From Cadophora sp. MPI-SDFR-AT-0126 (lineage: Eukaryota > Ascomycota > Leotiomycetes > Helotiales > Ploettnerulaceae), in the NCBI GenBank assembly GCA_020747065.1, contig JAGMVK010000018.1, positions 558,001 through 622,000 of the forward strand: a DNA stretch of 64,000 bases, given 5' to 3'. Position numbers and translations under genes: made by a program. Positions 45,842 to 56,472 of this stretch are shown one piece after another. Under the pieces are notes generated by a model that worked only from the letters and a program-made list of their open reading frames with translations, did no database searches and was not told the DNA's origin. How positions within the stretch are numbered: position 1 is the stretch's first letter; every line of letters starts with the position of its first letter.

Positions 45842-47508
45842 ATGGATTTCTACCACTTCAACTTCGCGGCCTTTGTCCTGATTAACTCAGCGCTCGCGTA
45901 CTACCAGACGAGATGTCGTCAGATACCAGCGGCGGGGTCGCTGGAGGCTAAGGGGAATTCGGCTGGTGCTGTGAGGCGATTCAAGATGCGCTTCTTGCCG
46001 ATATATTTGCTGGTCAATGGCGCGGATTGGCTTCAGGTATACTTCATTTCAAAGCCTTTTCGTACAGCTGATCTGAGTGATGATATCAGGGTCCATATAT
46101 TTACCCCATTTACAAAGGTTTGTTATGATTTTCATTATGAGAATGGAGTGGTTGGGATTGACACCTTCACAGAGGAGAAGCAACTGCCCGAAGAAGTCGT
46201 CGCCGCTCTCTTCATGATCGGCTTCATCGCCGCCGCTGTATCAGCAACATTCACTGGCACACTAGCTGATCGCTTCGGCCGGCGACGAGCATGCCTCTCA
46301 TTCTGCCTCACGTACTCGTTATCATGCCTCTCTCTTCTCTCCAATAATATCATTGTCCTCTTCGTAGGAAGATGTCTAGGAGGCATGAGTGCTACTCTCA
46401 TGTACACTGTATTCGAGAGCTGGATGGTGACCGAGTTCAACAAGGTGCTACCTGATGAGCCAGCTGGAACTCTCAGTAGTATATTTAGCACTATGACCTC
46501 GCTGAATACCCTCGTGGCTATTCTGATGGGACTACTGGCTGAGGGAGCCGTCAATGTGACGAAGACGCAGCTGACGCCTTTTGGGCTTTCGGTGTGTTGC
46601 TTGATGCTCGCTTTTGTGGGCATTTTGAGTACTTGGGTATGTGGATGTCTTTCTGATTCAAGAGATGATATGCTCACATTTCCGCAGGGAGAGAATTATG
46701 GCACTAGTGGACAGCAGGCTGGTGAATCTACTCAGGGCCTTCTTGAACGACAGGAAGCTCCTCCAGCAAAGAGTGTATTCAAGCACCTGATGCATGGTAT
46801 GAATTGGTCTCCTCAAACCAGATCCACGTACTAAGCCTGTATAGATAAGCGAATCTTGTCACTCAGTTTGACATCCTGCGTGTTTGAAGGATCGATGTAC
46901 ATCTTCATCTTCTTCAAATTCCCCGCCCTAATATTCTCCCACAAACTGGCAGGCCTGACATCCGGTAAGTCTACATACCAACCCCATCTTCCAAGATCTG
47001 TTTCTAATCCAACGCAGACCTCCCCTTCGGCCTCATCTTCGCCAACCTGATGTGCGCAATGATGTTCGGCTCCATGATCTACAACTACGTAACCTCCATC
47101 AACGCCATAATCACCACAACTCGACTCCTCGTGACCACACTCTCCCTCGCCTCCCTCTGCTTCTGCATCCCGGTCATCATCCGCGATGAGCGCACAACCT
47201 TCTGGTGTTTCTGCATCTTCGAGGTGTGCTGTGGGATTTACTTCCCGCTGATTGCGTATCAGAGGGGCAAGATCATCGATGATAGTGTGAGGGCGAGACT
47301 GTATAGCATTATGCGGATCCCGTTGAATGTTTTTGTGGTGGCGGTGTTGGGGACGACGCAGGAAGGTATGTTCTCCTCTTCGAGCTTGAAATATAATTGA
47401 ATTTCTTACTGACTGTTACAACTAGGCGAAGCGCACAGAGATCTAGTCTTCCTAATCTGCAGTGGCCTTCTCGTGGGAGCGAGTCTCACCAACTCGATCC
47501 TACTTTGA
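45842..47508 (+). CDS. MFS transporter, molybdate-anion transporter (MFSD5) family
   Basis: Seven exons, closing in frame to 448 aa: 45842-46036, 46090-46117 (28 nt), 46173-46636, 46688-46796, 46845-46964, 47018-47365 and 47426-47508. The microexon encodes GPYIYPIYK, which restores the conserved sequence after DWLQ. Family marks are GTLADRFGRRRACL (loop 2-3 motif), GRCLGGMSATLMYTVFESWM and DKRILSLSLTSCVFEGSMYI, typical of the MFS_5 group whose animal and algal members import molybdate (MOT2). About 12 membrane segments are expected. Intron 3 (51 nt) is in frame without a stop. The substrate in fungi is unproven; molybdate is a family-based suggestion. No cluster relation to its neighbours is evident. 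Confidence 0.88.
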
Positions 47509-49461
47509 TTGAATTCGCCATATCTGGATCCCAACCATCTGTACAGTACAAAACAGCATACGCACGTCATGATTTTGGAATAGATGACTGAACACGACGA
47601 TAATTGAATAGAATCAATAGATACTTGGATAAAGAGAAAAATTGAAGTACCATGATTACTTCGTGACATTGAGCTCGATATTCGAGACGTGAGCATCAAA
47701 GATCTCTAATCGGGATCAGCATCAAGGATCGACATTCAACCCATGCGAATCCTCGTTTCACTTAAAGATAGATCCATCTTACGGGGAGGCCACTTTTCTC
47801 TAACAAGTCCCTACCTTCATAACCAAAATCTAATGGAATAAATATTCAATTCCATAACACGTCTTCCTCGTCATCTCGAAATTCAGCAACCTCGCGATGA
47901 CAATTTATCTCATGTGGAGCCTTGTGGAGATAAGGTTCTCGACCCTTGCCCAGTGCCCCAGTCAGTGTCCATACCCCGAATTCCAGCGGCGGATACGTGA
48001 CGAGAGGCTATCGCACCGATACTGACCCGGTAGCCCAGTCCAGCCCAGCCCAGCACTAGGCGCTACTGACGCTGGCTGATTCCGAATTTCAATGAACAAG
48101 AACAAGAAGAACACCAAGCCCGCCATGACGAGGACTCAGAATTAGAATTTTCTCAGTATTAGATGTGTAATCCCGAAAAAAAAAAAAAAATCTCTTGATT
48201 TTCGTAACTTTCCCATCTGAGGGTTTTCACCTCGGGTGTCTGCTCTGCTGTGCTCTGCTCGGCTTCCAGGGTTGAGGGAGGTGGGTTCAGGGAATGAAGA
48301 GTAATACGGGCGGGTGGGTTCAGTCTGGGGTGGTGGGGCACAGCGCGGTGGTAGGCGAGGAAGCGGCGCGGTAAGGATTGCCTGCCTGTCTGTCATGTCA
48401 CGTCAGTTTAGAATGGAGGGAAAGTGGGAGGGATGGATTGCTTCAGCCTTAAATTCGAACATCAATCAAAATTAGCACATGCCTATCCAAGATTGTAAAA
48501 TTCCATCCCGTATCATAATGTCCTAGAATATTGACTGACAGAGGAAACGGTAGAAATAACGAGTGTATTTCTCATCCCATCTTTGAGCCAACCCGACATG
48601 ACATGATATGATATGATCAGGATCAAGATCTCCCTGAGCTCATTGCTCACTGCTCACTGCTCCAGAAAGAAGAAGGTGCTAATCCCGCACGCATATCCAA
48701 GGGTCTTGGCATCCCCAGAACTTGCATACGCCAATGTCCAGCACGCAACGATCACTGGTTCAATTACGCCACACTTCCAACAGAGACAGGGGAGGACTAA
48801 CTGTTTAGAGAGCTAGATTGGCATGTCAGTGCCCACCCGTGTCCCTAACTTAGATAACGCAGGCATGCCATGCCTGCCCTGCCCCAGGATGTGTGAGTGG
48901 ATCCGTCGTTGCTCGTGTGGAGTTAATCAGCTCTGCTCAGCTCTTTTTCAGCTTTCCTTCCAACAGTTCTGTCCTGTACTGCCCTCCTTACCTCCAACTC
49001 TTCCTTTCTCCTTTCTTCAGGAATTTTGGATAGGATAGGATTGGATTGGATATTCTAATTGAGAACCTCCCTTTCATCATCGGACGGCCAATCAATCGAT
49101 CAATCAATCAGTCGGTCGGTCAATCGAATTCAACTTCTCGATTTGATCACTCAGACACTCACTCATTCGTTGCTTTTTCAACCTGCGCTCATTCAACCTG
49201 CGCAACATCGTATCTTACCATACCGTATCATCATATCGTCATTCCAGACCACTGCATTCCAGTACCTCTTCTGCGTGTCTCGCATTCACAGAACGGACCC
49301 AATCTGCCAAATTCATCCCTCGGTAAACTCATACACACAACACGTTTCCCCATCGCACAACCACGTCTTCTGCCATACTCGTCGCACGAACTTCTCCCCT
49401 CACAAAAACCCCTCCAAACCACCCCTCATAAACCCCGACCCAGAAATCGGCGATCTTCAAA
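47509..49461. other. Gene-free stretch with A-tract
   Basis: No gene is supportable. An A-tract of about 14 residues lies at 48177-48190. Short tetranucleotide-type repeats (ATGATATGATATG near 48604-48615; CAATCAATCGATCAATC near 49090-49110) occur. The last several hundred bases are pyrimidine-rich with ATT/CAT steps, consistent with a long 5' leader of the gene at 49462; overlapping frames there (49046-49498, 49059-49544) do not look like protein. Confidence 0.5.
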
Positions 49462-51096
49462 ATGCGCATCGGCCCCTCGCACGTCTTCACGGCCTTGACA
49501 GCCGTGGTCGTGATGGCCGTGGTGTGGATGCACTACGGCACTGACGATGGGCTATCGACGATATCGAGCGGTATCTCCGAGACGCTGATTGGAGAGAGTT
49601 TGAAGTCGACGATGGCGAGGAGTGAGAAGTTGTGGCAGAAGACGGTCAGGCAGAGACATGAGGTTATGGAGAAGTTTGGGGAGATGGGATTGTATGTTTT
49701 CCCCTACCTCCTTTCTCTTGATTTATTTCCCATCCTTTTTTTTTCCTAACAAGGAATATACAATTACAATATCCCTTTGGTGGAATTGGTCGAGTAGTAT
49801 CTGGAGTCTACCCCAGGAAATCTGATCAATTGCGATTGCGCATTTCATTGTGTGGGGAGAGGGGAGCAGATTTAAGATTAAACTTTCTACCATGACACAG
49901 ACAGACACTAATTCCATCTGATCCACCAGTTTCCCCGCAGTCAACGTCGCAACCTACTTCACGACTCCGTATTCCGTATGGGACTTAGTGCCAGCATCGT
50001 ACAACTGCCCCTTTGAAGTCGAGCGCATTGGACGTATGGGCGATGGTGGGAAGTGGGTATGTGGCATGAGTAAATATGAGAAGAATACTAGGCCGTGTAT
50101 TATTTACTCGTTTGGTGAGTTGGGCTTCTTTCCTTATCTTTGGATGGGATTGGGGTTGATACTTTGGTGCTGGTTGCAGAATTAAGCTAATTGTTTATCG
50201 CAGGTGTACAGAATGAATCCAGTTTTGGTAAATGCCCCCTGTCGCATACTAAGAACCCCCACCCTCCTACTCGGAACCCTAGACGAAACATTCGAATCCC
50301 GAGGACCGACAGTAGAAGGATGATTTTGGACAACAGCTAACACAGCCAACTAGAGGAAGAAATGCTCGAGCGAACAAACTGCCAAATTTGGGGCTACGAC
50401 TTCTCTGTTGAAGCATTCGGTCCCGCCATTCAAAACACATATGCCAGTCGCACACACTTCTTAAAAGCCGGTATCTCAGGAACAACAGAACTGAGTCAAA
50501 ACCCACCGTTTTACACAATCCAGGATTTGATGGCTAAGAATGGTCATACGTACATGTAAGAAACACATTCTCTCCAATTCCCACTTTGCAACACAATTGC
50601 TTCATTCTCCATGTCCATCACAAATACCGCTATTCTTCGTCGAAAAGTAAATTGACAAAAGTCTCCTCTAGCGACATCCTCAAGATCGACATCGAATACG
50701 CAGAATTCGACGCCCTCACCGCATTCGACAAGCACACCTCCTCTGAGCCCGAATACCCCATCGGGCAGATGCTGATTGAGATCCACCTCTTTAATCGCGG
50801 GAAGACGCTTGTGGAGTTTCTTACGTGGTGGGAGGCGCTCGAGGCGAGGGGATGGAGACCTGCGTGGACGGAGCCGAATCTTTTGGCTGTGACGTTGAGT
50901 TTGGAGGATAAGAATCCAAGGTTGGCGGAGGTATGTCCTGATTTTCTTTCCTTTTCCTGAAAGTATTTGGTGTTTCGAGTGCCAATACTTTTTCGTGATA
51001 TTTGGGATTGGTAACTATCTGATGAATTTGGGCTAATAATGTGAACAGTATTCTCTAGTAAACGTGAAGGGGAAGTCGAACCCACTGTTCAGATAA
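49462..51096 (+). CDS. Type II membrane methyltransferase-like protein (METTL24/Methyltransf_22-like)
   Basis: Six exons, in frame to 315 aa: 49462-49691, 49930-50114, 50204-50227 (24 nt), 50354-50555, 50672-50930 and 51049-51096. The N-terminus has a short cytosolic stretch and a membrane helix (VFTALTAVVVMAVVWMHY, about 7-24), predicting a Golgi/ER type II protein. The lumenal domain shows GRMGDGGKWVCG, IIYSFGVQNESSFEEEML, CQIWGYDFSVEAFG and ILKIDIEYAEFDAL, which match the Methyltransf_22 (METTL24-like) group related to FkbM methyltransferases. A sugar or glycolipid target is possible but unproven. It is not an obvious part of the polysaccharide cluster, lying 7 kb beyond it with unrelated genes between. 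Confidence 0.82.
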
Positions 51097-51517
51097 GGGA
51101 CTTTAGAGGGGCGCAGATAACGCCCAACAGAAGTAATAATACACGTTTTGTATACTTATTGTACCACACTGTTCTCGTTCCTGCATCACAGTCCAATTTG
51201 TCGGCGTGAAGTGGAACGGAGATCTACAATGATGTTGTGGGGTGCAGGTGAGCGTGACGGCATAGTACGTACAGTAGTGCTGACGTACGCTCTGAAGTCG
51301 ATCTTAATCGTGAGATGAAGACTGAGCTTAAATCGACCTTCTCGTTTTCGATAGACAGGTTAAGATGCAGTTGCGCTGGCTAAGCTTTCAAGACGTTTCT
51401 TTACTGGCTGGCATTTCTCCCCTTTTCATCTAGGTGCTGCAAATCTGGGTAGCAGGTTGACACTTCCTCCCCCAAGGCGGGAGACTAAACCTCAGCACTT
51501 CGCCCATCATTCATAGA
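51097..51517. other. Short intergenic stretch
   Basis: No gene. It contains the 3' end of the methyltransferase-like gene and the former promoter of the degraded monooxygenase. No repeat or RNA gene is seen. Confidence 0.45.
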
Positions 51518-52719
51518 ATGACACACCCGATTCTCATCTCCCAAAAAGCTGCAACGACATCTATGCGATTATTCTCAACAATACCTCGCATCCGCTCATC
51601 GCCCTGCTTCCCTGCTCTTACGAGGATATCTCCACCAAGACAAAATAAAGTCATGAATTCTCAAAAGCCTCTCTGCACCACCACCAGCCAGCTTACAAGT
51701 TCAAATACTGTACCATTACCAAACACGCCTTCAACAGCACCAGTGCGCATCAACGACGCCGGGACACAAGCTCTCAAATCCCTACTCTTGCCTTCACATT
51801 TCCAGATTCTGAAAGACTGTAGCCCGATCTACACTGCGACGAAGGGAGCACATCCGGCTATACTGGACGTCGGCACGGGGCTGGAGACGCATCTCCCTGG
51901 TTCGGCGGGGGAGAGGAGGCGAGAGGAGAATCTGGAGGAGCCGATGAGTGCGGATCGGTTTGTGTTGCGGAAGGTTCTGCTTAGAGGTCTTGAAGGGAGC
52001 GTAATATATGGTAAAGAGTTCTCGCACTACGAGGCACCGAGCCTAGGATTGGATATGGATGTGGATGTGGTGGTGCTGGTGGTGTGGTAGCGCATTTCAC
52101 GGACGGGAGTCTGGCGAGCGGATCGCTGCTCGTAGGAGCAGATGGCACAAAGTCGCGCGTCAGGAAGCAATTGCTGCCTGGAAAGGGAGACGGATACGTC
52201 GATACCGAGCAGCGGTGGATCTACGGCAAGACGCACATCACTCGCTCCCTCCTCAATGAGCTCCATCCGCACATCTGTAAAGAGCTGGCGCTCGTTCAAG
52301 ATCGCTCGGGCAGCTTTTCATTGAGTCTCATCGTGGAACCGATCAGGTCTAAAGATACTCGTAGTGAGTGTAGAGCGGAATTCGAGCTGCCGGATGATTA
52401 TATGTATTGAGTCCTCGGTGCTAGGAAAGAGATGTTTAGAGAGAAGGGGTCGAGGCTGGAGGGCGGCGAACTGCTTACGCTTGGACGGACTGAGGCTATG
52501 GAGGAGACGAGGAGGTTGACTTCCAATTGGCATCCTGGCTTCCGGGTTTTCTTTGAGGAGCAAGATCCGAGTAAGGTCTTCGTGTTGAGGATTCTGTCTG
52601 CGAAGCTAGGGCTGGAGAGGTGGGAGGTTGAGGGTGAGGCGAAGGGGAGGGTTACGCTGATTGGGGATAGTGTTCATGCTATGGCTCCAACGGCTGCGGT
52701 TGCACCTGTGGCAAGTTAG
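51518..52719 (+). pseudogene. FAD-dependent monooxygenase, disrupted
   Basis: Family blocks are clear: APVRINDAGTQALKSLL, LRKVLLRGLEGSVIYGKEFS, LASGSLLVGADGTKSRVRKQ (the DG motif of aromatic-hydroxylase-like enzymes) and VTLIGDSVHAMAPT (the GD motif). The gene is broken in at least four ways. The N-terminal Rossmann GxGxxG is absent; the frame continues upstream only into unrelated Ser/Thr/Pro sequence. The frame shifts at a GGATGTGGATGTGGTGGT-type tract (about 52050-52090) between KEFSHYE and VVAHFTDG. A TGA near 52408 sits where family members usually have Trp (DDYMY-stop-VLGARK), a one-base change from TGG. The reading ends at 52719, about 10 residues after the GD motif, so the C-terminus is missing. 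Such enzymes hydroxylate secondary metabolites or xenobiotics; this copy should be inactive. Confidence 0.8.
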
Positions 52720-52763
52720 CATGAGCTCGTGACGACGCCACAATGGAATGAAGCACAGCACCT

Positions 52764-53168
52764 TCAAAGCATCGATAGAACAAATGCGACAATGACTGTC
52801 AAGCAAAACCATATGATTCCAAGGCCTAGCAGGATACTCCTGACATGTCGATTCAAGCATCGTGACCACAGACCGTAGACATTGAAGATGCTGATATCTA
52901 TCGGATGTGAGGTGAACGCGGTGCAGGTGATGAAAAGACCGATGTAAAGTCCAGGGAATAGAATCAGTGCTGCAGGGACGAATGCAGTCACCTTAGCTAC
53001 TAATAGCAAATGATGAACGAAATGATGAAGGTGTAGGAGCTCGAAGGGATCTTTTGCTGCTGTAATATGCTCTTTCACCGCTGAAATGTGAGACATAATG
53101 ATAATTGTTGGTATGCTGAGGAGTTCAAAAATGAACTCCAAAAAAGATTGCATCATAGCCTTTGCCAT
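52764..53168 (-). CDS. Small putative membrane protein
   Basis: Single frame of 134 aa with an ATG at 53168. Hydrophobic stretches: an amphipathic N-terminus (FLEFIFELLSIPTIIIM), a long central one (LLLVAKVTAFVPAALILF then LYIGLFITCTAF) and a C-terminal one (ILLGLGIIWFCLTVIVAFVL), predicting three or four helices. A His-rich stretch (LLHLHHFVHHLLL) precedes the central helix. I recognise no family. It lies next to the monooxygenase pseudogene with only 44 bases between, on the opposite strand. It could be a lineage-specific gene or a chance hydrophobic frame. Confidence 0.4.
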   Translation of the reverse strand: MAKAMMQSFLEFIFELLSIPTIIIMSHISAVKEHITAAKDPFELLHLHHFVHHLLLVAKVTAFVPAALILFPGLYIGLFITCTAFTSHPIDISIFNVYGLWSRCLNRHVRSILLGLGIIWFCLTVIVAFVLSML

Positions 53169-53581
53169 TTTGAGGGAGTTGCGATGGTGGTGTCGCTCTT
53201 TCTAAATGAAGAGAGTCAAAGGTATTTGTGTGGGAAGTGTGCATGTACTAGTAGTTTTAGTGGTGGTGGCACTAGCTGGGTGGGGATGAAGGGGTGGGAG
53301 GAATTATAAGAGATAGCTTCCGGGGGCTGGAGGTCGGTGGTGTGTTGTAAATGAACAGTATGCGGCAATCTTACAAGAGATGCTCTTCACAACGCAGTGT
53401 GAAGACAGTACTGAGATTTGTTGTGTCTTGGCCAGTACCTCGCTTAATCGCTATTCACCAGGCTTGCTCACTCTCAAACACCGACGTCTTCGAATTCTCC
53501 TACAATTCAGACAAGACGCAACCAACCACTTTATTCACCCCACAGAATCTCTCATTCTTCCCTCCCAACAGGTCTTCCCAT
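53169..53581. other. Short intergenic stretch
   Basis: Upstream flank of the small membrane-protein frame and downstream flank of the MFS gene ending at 53582. No further gene or signal is recognised. Confidence 0.45.
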
Positions 53582-55506
53582 CTACGCATGCATAATCTTC
53601 TGGAACACCCCAACCCGACTCGTCCAACTTCTACACCTCTTCCCAAAAATATACATGGGAACCGCACACAAACAAATGAAAACATGCACACCCCCAATGA
53701 TGCAGAACACCTCCTTCGGCCCCTGTTTCGTGATCCAATCGCTAATGAAATAATTCATCCCAAATGAATATATATTCCGCAAATTGATCGCCGCAAACGC
53801 CTCAGGCGCCTTATCCCGATGACAATCCGTCAGATACCCATAGACAGCAATACTCATGAACCCGACGCCAAAATACTGCATACCGTAGAAGATGACCGGT
53901 GCGATCCACGGATCGCCTACAGAGATCGACCAGCCGAAACCAAAGAACGAGACGCCGCCGAAGAGCAGCACGATGGTGACGAGCACGAGGCGGAACTCGG
54001 GCTCGTAGATGCCGTTGTTGCGCCGCGACATGAACTTGATGATGAAGTCGGCGATGGGGCCGGATATGAATGCGCCTATTATGGAGCCGATGAGCGGCGA
54101 GATGGCGACGAGGCCGACCTGCGAGACGGTGAAGTTGTAGGGCGGTGCGGTGAAGACCTGTGCGAGGACGCCGCCGACGACGATGAGCCAGCTTGTGGTC
54201 AGGCCGTAGGCGAAGAAGGAGAAGAGAACTTGTGGGAAGATGAGCATCATTAGGGGCCGCGCGAGGACTTTCCAGAAGGGGTCGTCGCAGACTCGGCCGT
54301 GGAAGATCTTCAGTTCGTGCGCGTACGAGTGTTTCTTCTCTACCTCTCCACCTCCTCCTCTCTCCTCGCCCTCTCCACCACCACCAACATTCTCCACCCT
54401 CTCCTCTCCCTCCCTCTCCTCCTCCCTCACAGCACCCTTCTCCTCCAGGATCTCGGCAGCGCGGTTCTCGGTCCCTAGATCCGTGTTCAGGATCGCGTCG
54501 CGACGATAGGCCGTCTCTGGGCAGAAGAGGACGAGCACGGGGATCCAGACGCCGAAGAAGATGGCGCAGACGCCGTAGGTCCAGTTCCAGCCGAGGTCTT
54601 CGATGATGTAGCCGGAGATTATGATGCCGCCGCCTACGCCGACGGAGAGGCAGAGGCCCCAGGCTGCGATGCGGACGCCGCGCTCGTGGACGAAGTAGAT
54701 GTCCGCTATGGTGGCTGTTACGAGACTGTGGGATTTGTTAGATTTCTGAGTTGATTGAAATTTGAGGAAATATAGAATGTGAAGAGTGAGAAGGGAGCGT
54801 ACACTTCGAATGGTGACATTCCGATACATCCTACCAATCTCGAAGCTAGTAACGAGCTGTACGAGTGTGCGAAGTACGCCCAGAGACTGCTAATGAAGAG
54901 TAACAAGTTCCCGAGAAGGAATATTGGTCGTCTTCCCCACTGATAGGAGTTAGTTCTAAATTAATTTCATCATATTTGAGCTAAGGGGAACAGTGGATGT
55001 ATGCTTACTATGACAGCCAAACTGTTGGTAAAGAAACAAGATACACCGATCATGAAGATACCCCATCCCAGCCCACCATTCAGATAATTATACGACACAC
55101 CGAATTGAACAGACATCTCCGCGTAGCCAGGACTGATCATAGGGCCCTATTTTCATCAGCCCAATGTCCACTCTCCCACTCCCTCAAAACCCAGACCCCT
55201 TCCCCCAAAAGTTCCCCAAATAAAATAAAAAGGCAAACATACCCACGCCCCCACAACCGCCGTATCAATACAAATAAAAAACAGCATCAAATCCTTCTTC
55301 CAAAGCGGCCAATTCAGCGGATCATTCGGACTATTCGACGGCTGCGGCACGAGCACGACGTCCGCGTTCCGCCCTTTGGCGTGCTTGAGGATCGAGGTGT
55401 CGACGCCATCGTGGTGGTGCTGGTGGTTGGCGTCGATTACGTCGGTCAGGAGGGCCGTGCCGGGGACTTGCTCGAGGTGGTGGTCGTCGAGGACGCCGAG
55501 ACCCAT
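53582..55506 (-). CDS. MFS transporter, HOL3/DHA1-like drug-proton antiporter group
   Basis: Four exons, in frame to 560 aa: 55506-55243, 55146-55009, 54939-54803 and 54725-53582. The start MGLGVLDDHH at 55506 is the first ATG; a GTG start at 55539 is not used. The N-terminal loop carries VLVPQPSNSPNDPLNWPLWK (about 51-70), the signature of fungal HOL3/TPO-type transporters. Further marks are WGRRPIFLLGN, ASRLVGCIGMSPFEVL and TATIADIYFVHERGVR. The loop between helices 6 and 7 is expanded by a Glu/Gly-rich repeat (about 54345-54450) of pure low complexity. Substrates in this group range from polyamines to drugs and small organic ions; none can be assigned here. It is next to a flavin monooxygenase in the same orientation, but the 1 kb gap and lack of a synthase argue against a biosynthetic cluster. 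Confidence 0.88.
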
Positions 55507-56472
55507 GTTTCTTTGCTGGATGGGTGCGGTGTGGTGCACTGCGCTGCTTTTCGAGGGATGGATGAGTTGAGGAGTTGAGGAGTTGGAAGGAAAGGAGAGA
55601 GAGATTGGAGAGTGAGGGAGTAGATTTTGTTCGAACGGGAGGGATTTTGAACTCGTTCCCAGAGGATGAGATGAGATGGGATATCTGGGATTAATAACAA
55701 GCCAAGGATCTTGAACTCAATATTTTTTAACTCCAAATTATATCATATCAAACCGCCCCCGGACCTTTATTTCATTTCAAATAGAAGCCTGCCTGCCATG
55801 TGGGGTTTACATCCCATACCCCATACTCACACCTGTAAACCTTCACAAACTCACCATCGGAACAATAAATCCGAACCGCAGATCCTCAACTCCCCTAACA
55901 TACCCAAACTTACCTCCACTACTCCCTACCAAATCAAACACCTTTACCGAACTTAGCTATCGATCAAAAGGCTTGATGCATGGCCCCACGGACAGACAGA
56001 GCGGGGTAAACCCCCTCATCTGGTCGGTAATCCCCCATTTGAGGGTCGCTTAGCGAGATGTCTTGTGTTTTGGTTGGCCCGGAGGGGTGTGCGATTGGCT
56101 AGAACTGTGTGAAGACGAGGAGGCTGTGAGCTGTCTCGGGAGGTGAGAAGCTTGTGTTTTCGGAGGATCTGGGATTTGAACCTGGTGTGGAGCGAAGGGG
56201 AGAGCGAGTATACGAGTCATTTTAAATTCAGAGAATCATGACTCACTGCATCGAAAAGCGTCTCTTGTAAAGAGTAACAAATAGTTCATTGGGATCCCGG
56301 ACAGCTCAGAAATCATTGACTCCTCGCAAACATATCGCTTATCGCACACCCAGAAGAAATCATTAGCGCAGTCCAAAGCAACACAGCCAACATCATGCAT
56401 ATGAATACCAGTCATGTAATCTTCGGCAATTCAACGATGGACAACAGAAAGAAACACAAAAGTGATCAGTCG
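55507..56472. other. Intergenic region
   Basis: Promoter side of the MFS transporter and 3' side of the flavin monooxygenase. No gene. A GGTTCAAATCCC sequence on the minus strand near 56171-56182 resembles a tRNA T-loop but has no supporting stems (see rejected items). Confidence 0.45.

Noticed and set aside
56165..56190. tRNA T-loop-like GGTTCAAATCCC on the minus strand
   Set aside because: The T-stem does not pair, and no acceptor stem, D-arm or anticodon arm is found at tRNA spacing.
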